This document shows positions 1-11,700 of a stretch of 64,000 bases of DNA, in pieces (the stretch's first letter is position 1; every line of letters begins with the position of its first letter). The DNA comes from Blattamonas nauphoetae (taxonomy: Eukaryota > Preaxostyla > Oxymonadida). Location: contig JARBJD010000048.1 in assembly GCA_033064195.1 (NCBI GenBank), positions 186,001-250,000 on the forward strand. Direction: 5' to 3'. The notes below the pieces were generated by a model that saw nothing but the letters and a program-made list of their open reading frames with translations, made no database searches and was not told the DNA's origin. The translations under genes were made by a program, and so were the position numbers.

Positions 1-3000
1 GTGATGGGAGTGATGTTGTCGAGAAGAACTGTTCCGCAGTGCAGAATCGACGAAAGATTGTTTCGTGCTGGAACTCGGAACACTCCTCCATCTTTCTCAC
101 TCTGAAGCACGGAGAGACATCCCTGTGCGGGAGGCCCGATTTGCTTCAGCGCAAGGTTCGACATGACTCGTGTAACAATGTGCAGTCTTGCTTCGATGCA
201 AGGTTGTCTGCACAGCTTGTTTAAGGATCTGAGATGCTTGACACGCACTGGATTAATTAAGGCTAATTGGTGGTCACTGAGCGATGGGGGAATGTCTTCG
301 AGAATTACGATTTCGATTGGTCCAACGATCGATTGGACATGCTGGATGAATGTAGCGTCATCAGTACTTGGGTTGGAGGTAGGATTGGAACGGATGATGT
401 CTTTCCTTCGACATGAGATGGCTGTGCTGAGGACGAAGCTTGAGAATGTGTTGACTCTCTCAGCTTCAGTCTCACCCAGGTCATCGGGACAGACCCCGAC
501 TCGATTCAGTTCCTGCATCGTGACGCGAACCATTCGATCCAGCCATTCCTTCGCGTTTTTCTGATCCTCGGTGATTTCAGAGGGATTGGCTTCACGCCCA
601 GATGCATCAGCTGATGATGTCCAAAAGAGGTCGTAGAATGCTTTCCATCGAAAAGGCAGAGTGAGGTAGCGATCAGTCAGATCGTTCACTGAAGAAAGAG
701 TTGTCGTCCACGGGTCCAATTCTGTCGAGAATGTCGGATAGTGTCCGATATCAGCGAAGATGGTGTCTGTGATCTCACGTGTTGTCATCGTCGAGTGTGG
801 CGAAGTTCGTGTCGTCACGAGTGGATGATCGCGATGGCGGAGAATGCTCGCCATGTGTTTCAGAGTGTTCTCTTCGAACTTCATGAAAGACGAAACCATG
901 TGGAAGCCCAGAATCCCAAATGTCTGCGATGGAAATGTCATCTTCTTTTGTGTTGTGGCATAATTGTACATCGCAATGATCTCTTCTGACGACTCCAGAT
1001 GACACATCGCTTGGAACAGCAATTGTTGAATCAGGACAATCCCATCTGGCACCAGGGAGTGCTTTGGCGATTTTGATGCCTGAATCGGCATGAAGATCGC
1101 TTCACTTGTTGCTTTACTCCCTCTGGACACAATCAGTGAATCAAGTCCCGCCAAGTTGTTGCCTCCCACTTTCTGAAGATCTTCAGCATAGAAATCTGTC
1201 TCTCCTCGCTTCGTTGCAGAGAGTGTCCTTGGAAATGTCGATCCACGCACACTTTTGTTCGTCACGTGAGGGAACCAGAGCTTTGGCTTTTTAGAGACAA
1301 TTATTGTTTTTGATTCCAAGAACGGTATGGAGTCGCATAAATGTCCTTCACCGTGGTATACGAGTTCGCGATGAAATGATGTGGTCACTATGCCGAATTT
1401 GACAGGGGTTGGACAATCCAGAAGAAACGAGATGCAAACAAGTGGTTCTTCCACAAATTCTGGCAGGGAAGTGAAGCGTTTGGCTTCTTGGGCATTGCGG
1501 AATACGGCATAGTCCTCATGCGTCATCAGTTTTGCGATTGCGGAGACCACTTCCGATTGCATGATCTGCTCCACAAAGGGTGACACAGCAATGAAGGAGA
1601 TTTGATCCTTCATCTTTTCAATGGCAGCTTGGGTTTTCTTAAAAATCAAAGAAAACACTGAACTCACAAGCGAGGGTATTTTTTCTGCTTTCTTGTAATT
1701 TGGGAGAAGTGGAACCAACGCAGTGATATCATCCCAAGTGGCATCCAGAATGTGTTCGAAGAAGATGTTCTCGGTGTCAAAGCCCATGATTCGGCTGTGG
1801 TTCGAGTCGGCAACTTTCGTTAAATCTTTGGCCTCCTCGCTTTTCAGAACCCCATCCCACAAGAATGACATTCCTCTGTTCGTCCGAGCGTCTGTCGACG
1901 TCAGCCAACGAGGCGACGGCCCGAATACAGACGCACGAGCCACGTTCAGACACTTGATAGTCTTCTCGGGTCCAGATGAAAGAGATGAGTGCGCCTCCTT
2001 CTGAGAACTCGTGGTCTTCTGTGTTTCAGGTTCTTCAGACGCTGCTCTTGCTGCTTTGAACAGAAGTTCTGTCGATGCCCACAGCAGAAGATAAACACCA
2101 AACTTTTTGGTCAAGAATTTTCGGAATGGTTGAGTATCATTTACCAATGGGTCATATGTGTCAAGGATGGCGGGAGGGATCTGATCATAACCACTTTTTG
2201 CAAAAGTCTGGGGGTCAATCGCTGTGAGCAGAAACCCTGATTCTATCATTTGTTGCAGTGTGTAAGTCCCACTTTCCTTGGCGGCTTCTTCGTTTTTCAG
2301 TCTCCCATCAAACTCATCCCATTCCAGTCCGAAATTCCGTTGCGAGAGCAGACCTGTCATGTTCATGAAGTCCACAAACGAGCGATGAACAACATCTCCA
2401 GGATTCTCGTCTTGCAGGAATTCAGTGAAGAACTGGTTCACATAGCCCGTTCTGAAGAATGGAAGATCGTCCGCCATTTCGAGGAACCAGAGCAGGTTTC
2501 GAGCGAAGAGAGCAATCGACATCCGTTCCAGGCGACTCTGAGATCTGGTTCCGATTTGGTGTGTTCGGGGGAGTTCAAGTTTTGTCAGAGACTCCATATC
2601 AAAGACAGGCTGTGTCGCTTCAATCTTCTCCACGTCTTGTGATTTCATCTCCTCCCCTTCGCGTGGTTCAATTTCCTTTCCGTCATGTGTTTTCATCACC
2701 TCCCCTTTACGTTGTTGAGTATCCTTCCCATCACGTGGTTGAGTATCCTCCTCTTCACGTGTGACAATCACTTCCCCGTCATTCGTTTCACTGTTCTTTT
2801 CGATGGGTGTTTCACAGTTCCTTCCGTCGAGTGTTTGACCATCCTTTGCGCCGAAATGCTTTGAGATGATGTTCAAATCATTCACATAATCGGTATCCTT
2901 CTTCGTCTTCTTATAGATTGAATCAGTATCCTTCGCATCGACAGAGTCGGTGTCATTCTCATTGCCACCTTCTTCACCATCATCATCGGGAACAGCTGGT

Positions 3001-6000
3001 CCAATTTCCAGCTCCGCCATCTCCCTCTGAAGATCAGGAGGAGGTTGTTCATATTCTTCCACTCTCCGCAGATGACGACTGTTGGCCGTGTCAACAATCT
3101 TCAGCAATTTTGGCAGATCTCCGCACTTTTTCAAGATATAGCCTTTAGACGTTCCGGCGTCGATCAGAAACAAAATCGTGTTCATCATCGAACGAAGAAT
3201 GGCCAGCCATTTCGATCTTACAACTGGTTTTTCTGGGTCTGTTTGATCTTTGAAGAACTCGATGATGACTCCATTCACATTGTCCAGAATCGATGTTGTC
3301 ACTGTGTCCAACACCCTTTCTTCAAGTGTGGTCTCACTCGTCGTTGAGCCTTCGTCGTTGGTTTTTCTTACAATTCCCGGGGTTTTCATCATATCAAGGA
3401 GTGTCTCAGTTGCTGTTTGGACCCATTCACTCAACCCAATGTCTCTCACATTTCGGCAAAACACTTGTTTTCGCTCGAGAGTCAGATCCGCAGGTGGTCG
3501 TTCCGGGCGTTCGGAGAGACCTTTCAGGATCGAGTGAGGAGTCACAAGAATATCCATGTCTTGAGCAATGAAGAAGAAGGAATCCATCAGAAGCACGAAC
3601 GATAGTCGATTGTGAAGAACTTCGATCTCTTTCGTCACAGCTTCAAGTCGCGTCTTCACTTCCTGGTGTTTGTGATCCAGAATCATTGTCAGAAGATCAC
3701 ACGCGATCTGTGCCATCTTTCTTTTGGAGAAATCCGGACCGGATTCAATTGATTTTGGAGGGGTTGTGATGCTGGGCGAAACAAGGAGACACTGAGCCAG
3801 AGATTTCACAATCAAGCGTAATCTAACTTCAGGTTGCATGTCCTCGCTTGGTTCGGCATGAAGACGCATGAGGTTGTTTCGGATACCGGCGTACATTTCT
3901 AAAATATCCTTTCCAGGCAGGACGAAGAGTGCCTGCAGAAGGTTTTTGTGGGAATAGTAAAGAGGAGGAGTGATGATCAGGTCAATCAAAGTGTTGAACA
4001 GGCATTCTCTCTTTTTTTTTGTCATCCAATCCGACAAGTTGATAGACCCTCTCAACTTCATCTCGCACATTCAGGCGATTCGCGACTTCGAAGATGTCTG
4101 GTTCGTCGAAGTGTTTCTTCAGCGTCTCAAGTTGTGAAGTGAGTGAGTCTGTTGAAATCACTTGATCAGTCAGTTTCAAGCTCTTGACCGAGTGAGAGAA
4201 TGTCTCAATTTCGGATCGGACAACCAGAGGCGGCGATGTGTGAGACTTTGCAAGGTGGAAAAGGGCTTCCGTTTGTTTTTTCTGCGATGGCCTGTTCTTA
4301 AATCGGTATGAGTTCAAGTCATAGAGTACGAGCACGCGAATCAATTCCTTGGTCGATGATGCTTGAGCTTTGTCTCTCTCGGAGTTGTAATTGAATTGGT
4401 TCATCAACAAGTCGATGAACGCGAGGACGCGTTCGACGTCAGTCTTAAGATCCGGCTTCACAAAGATGTTCAGAGATAACGTTTTGTAGAACGGGGTGAG
4501 ATCTGTCTCATCTCCAAGATACCAGGCGATGATGGTTCCAACCGATTCTGGTTTATCTTCCAGTCGTGAAAAGTGTTGAGTGGTTGAATTTCCTTCAGGC
4601 ATTTGGTCAATGGTTTTGATGCTATCTGTCAGCGTTTCGATGGCAGATGTCCAAGTCGGGTGTTGGGGTTGAGGTTGTTGATTCTCGCCCTTTGGTGGTT
4701 TAGGTTTAGGTGGCCCTTTGATTATGGCAACCAAATCGTTCAAGAAGGATGTCATGCAGACGTTGAATGGACTGGTTTTCGTCTCAGCCAAAATGTGTGC
4801 CACAAAGGGGTCCAAAATTGAGATCAATCTCGTCGACGAATCACCTTCACCTCCCACGAGAGCCGTGAGTAGCGTTTTCACAAGTCCTTCCTTTGCTGTT
4901 GGGGCTTCATTCATTGATGGTTTGGGCTGTTGTCTTGCTCTCTCCACTTTGTCTTTCTCGATGAAAAGGAGAATCTCCTGTTCTTTTTTTCGAAGTTCCA
5001 TGTCCTCAGGGGAGAGCAGAGAGAACGGCACAGTGGGAGTGCACCCCATCATCACGACTGCATCCTCCGCCAGCGAAAACGTGGGCAGGCGGAAGACGTG
5101 ACAAATTTGGCCTGGTTTAAGATTTGGATGCAGCAGTTTCTTCTTAGCAGAAGGGGCGGGCCGCTTCTTACCTGAAGGGGCGGGCTGCTTCTTATTTGAA
5201 GGGGAGGGTGTGTTCTGGCCTGAAGGGTCGGATTGGGGCTGATCAGAATGAGAGGATGATTTCGGACTTGTTCGGGTGGGTTCGTCCGGATCTGGAGTGG
5301 TAGGGGTGTTCTGACCTGGAAGGGAGGACGTGTTCTGATTTGGAAGGGAGGACGTGTTCTGATTTGGAAGGGAGGATGTGTCCTGACCTGGAAGGGAGGA
5401 TGTGTTCTGACCTGGAAGGGAGGATGTGTTCTGATCTGAAGGGGCTGGTGTGTTCTGATCTGAAGGGGCTGGTGTGTTCTGATCTGAAGGGGCTGGTGTG
5501 TTCTGATCTGAAGGGGCTGGTGTGTTCTGATCTGAAGGGGCTGGTGTGTTCTGATCTGAAGGGGCTGGTGTGTTCTGATCTGAAGGGGCTGGTGTGTTCT
5601 GATCTGAAGGGGCTGGTGTGTTCTGATCTGAAGGGGCTGGTGTATCCTGCTCGAGCCTGGGGAGTCGGTATTCGTCTGGAGATGTAAAGATGATGTAGAG
5701 ATGGTTGTCTTTGAGGTCATCGGGAGGGAGGCTGTCATCGTGGATGTGGATGAAGAACAACTTGTTGACGTTATCGACTGGTTTGTATGCAGAAAATGTG
5801 AATTCTTCACTGCTGTTAATTCTGTGTCCAAAATCTTGCGGCAGACCGTCCTTGATGCCTTTGAGATAGTGGAAGTTGAGGGAACGATCAGATAACGTGC
5901 TCATCAGAATCAGCATGAGTGATGTCTTTCCGATTCCTTGGTCACCAGTAATATAGAAGATGCCACCGGGATGCGAGGGGCGTTGATTGGTGGCGAAGTA

Positions 6001-6579
6001 TCGGTCGATGAACTTCAACACAGGATGGAGGATGATGTTGTAGGCGGGACGGAAGATCAGCGGAGCTGAGAGGATATATTTCTCATTCTTGACCCAACTC
6101 TTCGAAAACAGGATATGGCCATCTTTGAGCAACAAAAAATTTCTGATATGGTCACGAAGACGAGTCTCCCAGCCGTGGGAGTATTGCCGCAAGGCTTTTC
6201 GGTTCACAGTGATTGTTTGAGATTGAGCTTTGATGATGTCCAAATTTGCTTGTTCTCGCTTTTCTTGCTTTTGTTTCTCAAGGAACTCCTCTTTTTCGCG
6301 CTGATCTTGTTTGTCTTTTTCTTCCATCTGTGTAATTTTAAGCTGTTGTTGCTTGCTAATCTCCTGGTATATCCGAGCGTACGATGCATCTTTATCAAGT
6401 ACAGGTTGGCAGAGTTGGTCCCACCGCATTTGGGCTTCAGCGAACTCTTCATCTCTCTTCCTTTGTCCGAGTTCAACTGAGACTTTTATCGCGTTGAGTC
6501 GGACAAGTTCAACGATATGGGTGTTGATGTGTGCATCAATTTCTTGGTCACTGAGAGGGGGACGATTTTCTTGGTTCAT
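1..6579 (-). CDS. giant P-loop NTPase, partial at left edge
   Basis: The ATG at 6579 opens a frame of about 855 codons, and a second minus frame is open from about 4013 to base 1, so the protein exceeds 2,190 residues and continues outside the window. Residues 1-130 are charged and coiled-coil-like. A Walker A motif (GDQGIGKTS) lies at about 212-220, a hydrophobic strand ending in Asp-Asp (LFFIHIHDDS) at 274-283, and IIFTSPDEYRLP near 296-307. After a long low-complexity insert the sequence resumes with HVFRLPTFSLAED. TSP followed by LPxxSxxE is known from RHS/Crinkler-type NTPases, so I place it there only tentatively. The two frames meet at an A9 run (T9 at 4012-4020 on plus); eight A would join them. 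This is either an assembly error or a real frameshift. The role is unknown. Confidence 0.72.
5313..5649 (-). repeat. coding 24-bp minisatellite in the giant NTPase
   Basis: About 14 tandem 24-bp units encode eight-residue repeats: nine of QNTPAPSD type (the first QDTPAPSD), then about five of QNTSSLPG type. The unit length is a multiple of three, so copy number can change without shifting frame. The array sits inside the NTPase region, between the TSP motif and the LPTFSLAE motif. The same repeat keeps other frames open on both strands; those are by-products. Confidence 0.95.
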
Positions 6580-7192
6580 AGAACCTACTAATCTTGTAGA
6601 TGACAGTGACTTGAAGCGAGATCAAGCCCATACTTCCTCCAGCCAATCGCAAGTCATTTTGTTTTCTCAAAAACCGTTCTGCAACCCAAAATCCGATGGA
6701 ACCGAACCCTGTGCACGTTATCACCCATGTAAGTCCCGATTCAAATCCGTTTCTTCCTCGAACGACTCTCATCAAAGAACACTCTTCTGGACCTGTATGG
6801 AATCATGTTTTTCTCCTCCCAAATCACTTCAGCTATCTCTCTTCTCTATCTCCCATTATTGCGACTGACCTGTCATTCAAAATTGAATCGAACTCCAATA
6901 TTCTCGATGGTAACAATCTCAGACCCCACAAGACACATTGGTTATGGATTTCTGACTATCCACAGAGATGACTTGAAACCGGAGCGAATTTGTCAGGACA
7001 CAGTGGCAGTTTGCAGAACATGCACAAATAGGCAAGACATGGCTCCTGATCAAATTGAGCGATCATGAACCAACGTACAAGGCACACATCCTCGGCACTA
7101 TTGCATATTCCACACAGAATGTTGATTTCAGCATTCTGCCTGACAACTGGTTCCGGATTGGACACTTCTGCTGCTCTGTCTCTTGCACTCAA
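6548..7192 (-). CDS. possible small Cys-rich protein with hydrophobic C-terminus
   Basis: A tentative model. One exon reads INILCGICNSAEDVC, and after a possible 33-nt intron (gtacgttgg...gatcag) the frame continues CLAYLCMFCKLPLCPD. The spacing of Cys pairs suggests zinc binding. A downstream open stretch (about 6775-6548) has a hydrophobic segment (GFGSIGFWVAERFL) but its end overlaps the first codons of the giant NTPase gene on the same strand. I found no clean ATG in frame with the Cys exon. The stretch could be two separate things or a 5' part of the NTPase locus. Confidence 0.28.
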
Positions 7193-7283
7193 ATTGCATG
7201 TTTGAAACTGTTTGTTTCTCGTATTTCAAGTTAATTTAAAAGGATCCCTCACTCTCTTTCCCAGAGTCTGACCCAATCCATTC

Positions 7284-7828
7284 TTGGACTGGGAAGGTTC
7301 TCAACAAGACTCGATTTCTTCCGACTCTCCGATCCATCTGTCTCTTGTTTCTTTGATGTGTGATGAATGTCAAATGTTGCATAAACTTGCCGAAATAGTG
7401 AAGACACTTCTATCTGGAAAGATGGAGCACCTAGGGATGTCATCACAACCAATTCCGCCAACCTCACCATCTGAACAGTCCCCCAACACCCACCATCCAC
7501 CCCATCCCATCTTCCCTCCTTTCGCCACCTCTGCCTCGTGTCTCACGAAACGAACACTCTCGCAAATGGAGATGAGGCCAACTTGATGCAATCGACAAAC
7601 ATCGAAAGGTCCAGTGATGGCTGCCACAATTGCGAATCAGATCCATGACGAGAATGGAGGCGAGAACAGATGGCCGAAGAAGACCCACCGAAACAAGAAC
7701 ACTGGCGTCCTCCGTTTTGGTCTTTTCTGGTGATTATTGTGCCATTGAATGGTCTTTTCTTTCTGCATTTTGTGAAAAGTGTAGAAAATATTTGGATTAA
7801 TCCCAATGAAGAAAGGTGTTACTGAGGT
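7284..7828 (+). CDS. possible small gene with Cys pair and C-terminal membrane segment
   Basis: A plus-strand exon reads LMCDECQMLHKLAEIVKTLL and then a Pro/Ser-rich stretch. Further on, a frame open to a stop near 7828 encodes EHWRPPFWSFLVIIVPLNGL, a convincing hydrophobic segment, then a short polar tail. Linking the parts needs one or two short introns whose borders I could not fix. Its end overlaps the end of the convergent gene at 7819-8043. The function is not recognised. Confidence 0.3.
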
Positions 7829-8043
7829 GGATGAGCCCTCCTATTGAGGAGAACACGCGCGTTTTTCTCTGCAAGCTCCATGCGTTCGTTTTTCTTAGCT
7901 TTTGATGACAGTGGAGTGAGAAACGACATTTCTTGTGCAACTGACGCGAAAGGATCGGAGGAAGCGGCTGACATGAAGGAAGGCTGATAAGCATTCAGGT
8001 TGGAGATCGCTTTTCGCTTCTCGACTTCCGCTGCGCCTTCCAT
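7819..8043 (-). CDS. small hypothetical protein, 74 aa
   Basis: An uninterrupted ORF with an ATG start (MEGAAEVEKRKAISNLNAYQ) encodes a polar protein ending in a basic stretch (ELAEKNARVLLNRRAHPPQ). It has no signal peptide or membrane segment. Amino acid use is that of a soluble protein rather than a shadow frame, which is the main support. The 3' end overlaps the convergent plus-strand model by about 10 bp. An upstream exon cannot be excluded. Confidence 0.42.
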   Translation of the reverse strand: MEGAAEVEKRKAISNLNAYQPSFMSAASSDPFASVAQEMSFLTPLSSKAKKNERMELAEKNARVLLNRRAHPPQ

Positions 8044-8105
8044 GATTCTTTCACAACGTGGGAGACATTTTTGGAACGTAGAGTAGTCATTTCGGATGGC
8101 ACAAT

Positions 8106-8491
8106 TTAAAACACAGTCTGAAGCCTCTTTCTACGGTGGGAGGAGAAGTGATGACGAGAAGCCGGGCAAACGCGAAGTTCCTCGATGCTAATTGGAGTCT
8201 GAGAATTTAATTCGACAGAGTTCCACTCATTCTCAAATGGTGTGAAGGCTTTCCCGAAGGCGACTTTTGCACAGTCGAGGAGTGCTTTCTGATTGTGTGT
8301 CGGACATTGGTACATGTCTGCGAATATTTGTGATTTATATTTATTCTATTTTCGGTAATATGGAGTATTATGTGGAGAAAATGACATACAAGTGTGGCTT
8401 GCTCCTGTGGATCGAATAGAGGTGTCTTGTTGTACTCAGGAATCTGAGCTGTGATTAGAACATTGATGAAGAAAGAAATGGCGAGGGGCAT
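8106..8491 (-). CDS. small two-exon hypothetical protein with N-terminal hydrophobic leader
   Basis: ATG at 8491 begins MPLAISFFINVLITAQIPEY, which resembles a signal peptide. A 68-nt GT-AG intron at 8318-8385 (gtcatttt...attcgcag) joins it in frame to YMYQCPTHNQKALLDCAKVA and on to a stop at 8106, giving about 105 residues. Without splicing the first exon runs into a less protein-like frame. Three Cys residues in the predicted mature part could be oxidised outside the cell. The family is not recognised. It is divergent from the TRF4-like gene. Confidence 0.5.
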
Positions 8492-8772
8492 GATGCAAAA
8501 GGGTACTAATCTGACGCAAAACGAAGTGTATAGAAATGTCTCATCATTCTACAGTGACTTGACACGAAAATTGCGGTGATTGTGAGATCCGAAGTTGTGT
8601 TGAGTCATGAAGTAAAACAACTAGAAACTGCTCTATTCTGACGATAAACTGAAAGTTTGAAAACATAAAGGCTCATTGGGTGGAAGTCAACAGATCGAAT
8701 CGACTTTCGGAGAGATGTGGGTCGGATCGTTCTAGCTCTCGTCACTCGCTGGCCTTTGTGAAGGGAGTCATT

Positions 8773-11700
8773 ATGACCCTTCAGCCCACTCGGTCTGATG
8801 AAAACATGAACCACGATGAAAATGTCCGGCAAACTCAAACAACATTCGTCTCACAAAACCCGCCTCCTCCCAAGCTAATTCTCGATAAAAGTGCTCTTGT
8901 CCCAACACAAACAAAACCCACAACAACCTCTTCCACCTTTTCTAACTCAACACGTGTTAAGTCGTTTGTTCCCCAAATGAATCACCAAATCAAACCACCA
9001 CCTCCAAGTATCCCTCCAACATTCGAACCACATGCTGACAAACAATTTCATGCGCATTCCGGCACAGTCTCTCCTTCTACAGTCATTGTAGACAAACAAT
9101 TCACGCCCCACAAAATCCGAACTCTGCCTCCCGAGATTGAGATGAAAATAGCGTCAATTCCAACCCCAGACCTGAAAAGAACAAAGGATCGAACATTTTC
9201 CACATCAGACTTTTTCCCTTACACAATCCAAAGCCCTCTCTCCAACCTCTTCCTGATCAACAGCAAGTTTTTCCCTCACTTCATCCGTGCCCGAGAAAAA
9301 TTTGAGGTTCCCTATCCCAAATCCTCTGATCAAGACGACATGGAACTCGTCCACCTTGAATCACAGATGGTCCGCGTGCCGTGGCTCAAAACATTGAACG
9401 GTCTCTACGATTACATCGACCCATACTTTAAGCCCAAAATCCGTCCCGAAACCGACCTGTGGAAGCCTATGTCATCGTCAGTGGGGTGGATGATGACTGA
9501 CGAGGAGATTACGTATCGGAAATACGTTTATAACTCGCTCCTGAAACAGCGAAAGGCACTTCCGATAAAAGACGAATCGCGCCGACTACCCCCACCGGAC
9601 GAATTGTTACAGCGCATTCCACAACATTTCGAGTACAATGAACAGCATATGTTGCGTCTGAAGGAGATTGCATCTCAACACACCGAAAGAATCCAACTAT
9701 TGTCCACAGAAATTCGAAACTATGGCCACTTTATGTCACTCACGGTGGCTGAGTATCTCGCTCGATTTAACCTCATCGAACGACTTCTGGAATCCGTCAA
9801 CTTTCTTGATCCGTCCCTTCTCCTCTATGTGTATGGATCCTTCTCATCATACACCTCTCTGCCCCAGAGTGACGTTGATCTCACTCTCATCACTCTCGAC
9901 CAGTATAAATACATTCGCAGAGTCCAAAGAGCCATCCGCTCACTTTTTGAAATATGGTACGGCACACCACCGGATTCGACAGACAAAGCAAGACAAGGAG
10001 GCTATCTGTCGAGCTCGGTGGAATATCAGACGTCGGACCCAATCAGAAAACTCATCCAGGGGATCACACTCATGGAGAACAAGACAGCCCGCATTTGTCG
10101 GATCTGTTACTCGCCTATATTCGCTGAAACGTGCAGATGCAACCCAAAAGTGGCTATTGCAATCGAAATGGCGGCTCAGGGCCCGAATGGTGCATGGATG
10201 GAAGAAAGGAACGAGAAAAAGGAACCGAGATTCTGTTCGGATTCTGGAGAGATTAACATGAAAGAACTCCTCTCCATTCAACTAGCTCCAAGTTTACAGC
10301 ATCTCCTGGATTTTTCAGCTCCTCTTCTCCCTCCACGACGTGTACTCCAATATCCTCTGACGATGATCAAACCAACGATCGCTGACTTTATAGCCGTCAA
10401 AAACCGCTCCAAACAAATCCGGAAATATAGTGAAAAGTTCACGTACTACACAAGAGATGAAAAAGATGAACAGATAGCTCAGAGAGAAGCGAGGGACCGT
10501 TACATGAGATCACTCGCCGAATATGAGCAGAAAATGAAAGAAAATCCAGATCCGTCCAAGCCAATCCCTCCCCCAGAACAGAGACGAGCAAATCGAATTC
10601 AGAGGTCATATATCCCGTCCCCATCTTTTGTTTCAGAGCTTCGAACACGCCAGTTCGATCTCCCTCCCATTCCACACATTCCCGACACTGACTTCCTTGA
10701 CCGCTTCGCCCAACATCTTGAGAAATTCAATATTGTCTCCAAACCCGAACTTATCAAAACTGCTCGCATCCCCATCATCAAAATCACGGACAAGGTGACC
10801 GGTGTCCACTGTGACCTTGGCTATGGCACCATGACCGGAATTATCAACACAGACTTCCTTCGCTGCCTGTTGATCATTTATCCAGAGGCAACAGACCTGA
10901 TTATGATCCTGAAAGCATTCCTCGCCAAACACAATCTGAACGAGCCGTACAAAGGAGGTCTTGGAGGCTATGCGCTCTCCCTTCTTGTTGTCTCGCATCT
11001 CCAACAATACTCCCGCAATTTCGGAGCTAATTACAAAGAAACTCCGTCTGGCCAGCTTCTCCTCCACTTCTTCGTCCTCTACGGCGAAATGGACGAACTT
11101 CCAGCCCCTCCCAACGATGAAGAGAAGTTCTCATGCGAAAAATTTGGGATTTCTGTGCGGGGACATGGAAGATACCTCAAAATACCAGAACTCCGCGAAC
11201 AAAAACCCGAACTCTTCCCACTCCATACCAACCTTCCCATTTTCATCGAAGATCCTCTCAACCCATCCAACAATACCTCACGCTCCTGTTTCAATTATTC
11301 TCTCGTCCGGGACCACTTCAGAGATGCGTATAGACAACTGATGCTGCCACTCCCGCCACCCATCACCCCGCACTGCTTCCAGACGACGCGGAGACATGTC
11401 GCTGAATCGTTTCCAGCGGAAATCAGAAAATATACGCAGGCATCAATGAAGAGAAGGGAGGAAGAGAGAAGAAAGAAGGAGGAGATTGAGAAACAGAAGG
11501 CGGAACAGAAGCGAAGAGAGATGGAAGAAGAGAAGAAAGAGGAAAGGAACGAAGGAAACACCAACGATCCCGACATTCCAGTTTCAGTCACTCCAACCAA
11601 CGCACACGACCCATCCAATCCAGACACCCCAATGAAGCCCAATGCTGTGTCGCCAACACTCTCTCTCCAATCGGAGCTCGGCGGTGACGGAATCAGCATT

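Noticed and set aside
5340-5687. Plus-strand repetitive frame (GLVCSDLK units) and a second minus frame (QIRTHQPL units) over the 24-bp array
   Set aside because: Both are by-products of a 24-bp repeat that keeps all frames open; only the NTPase frame continues into non-repetitive conserved motifs.
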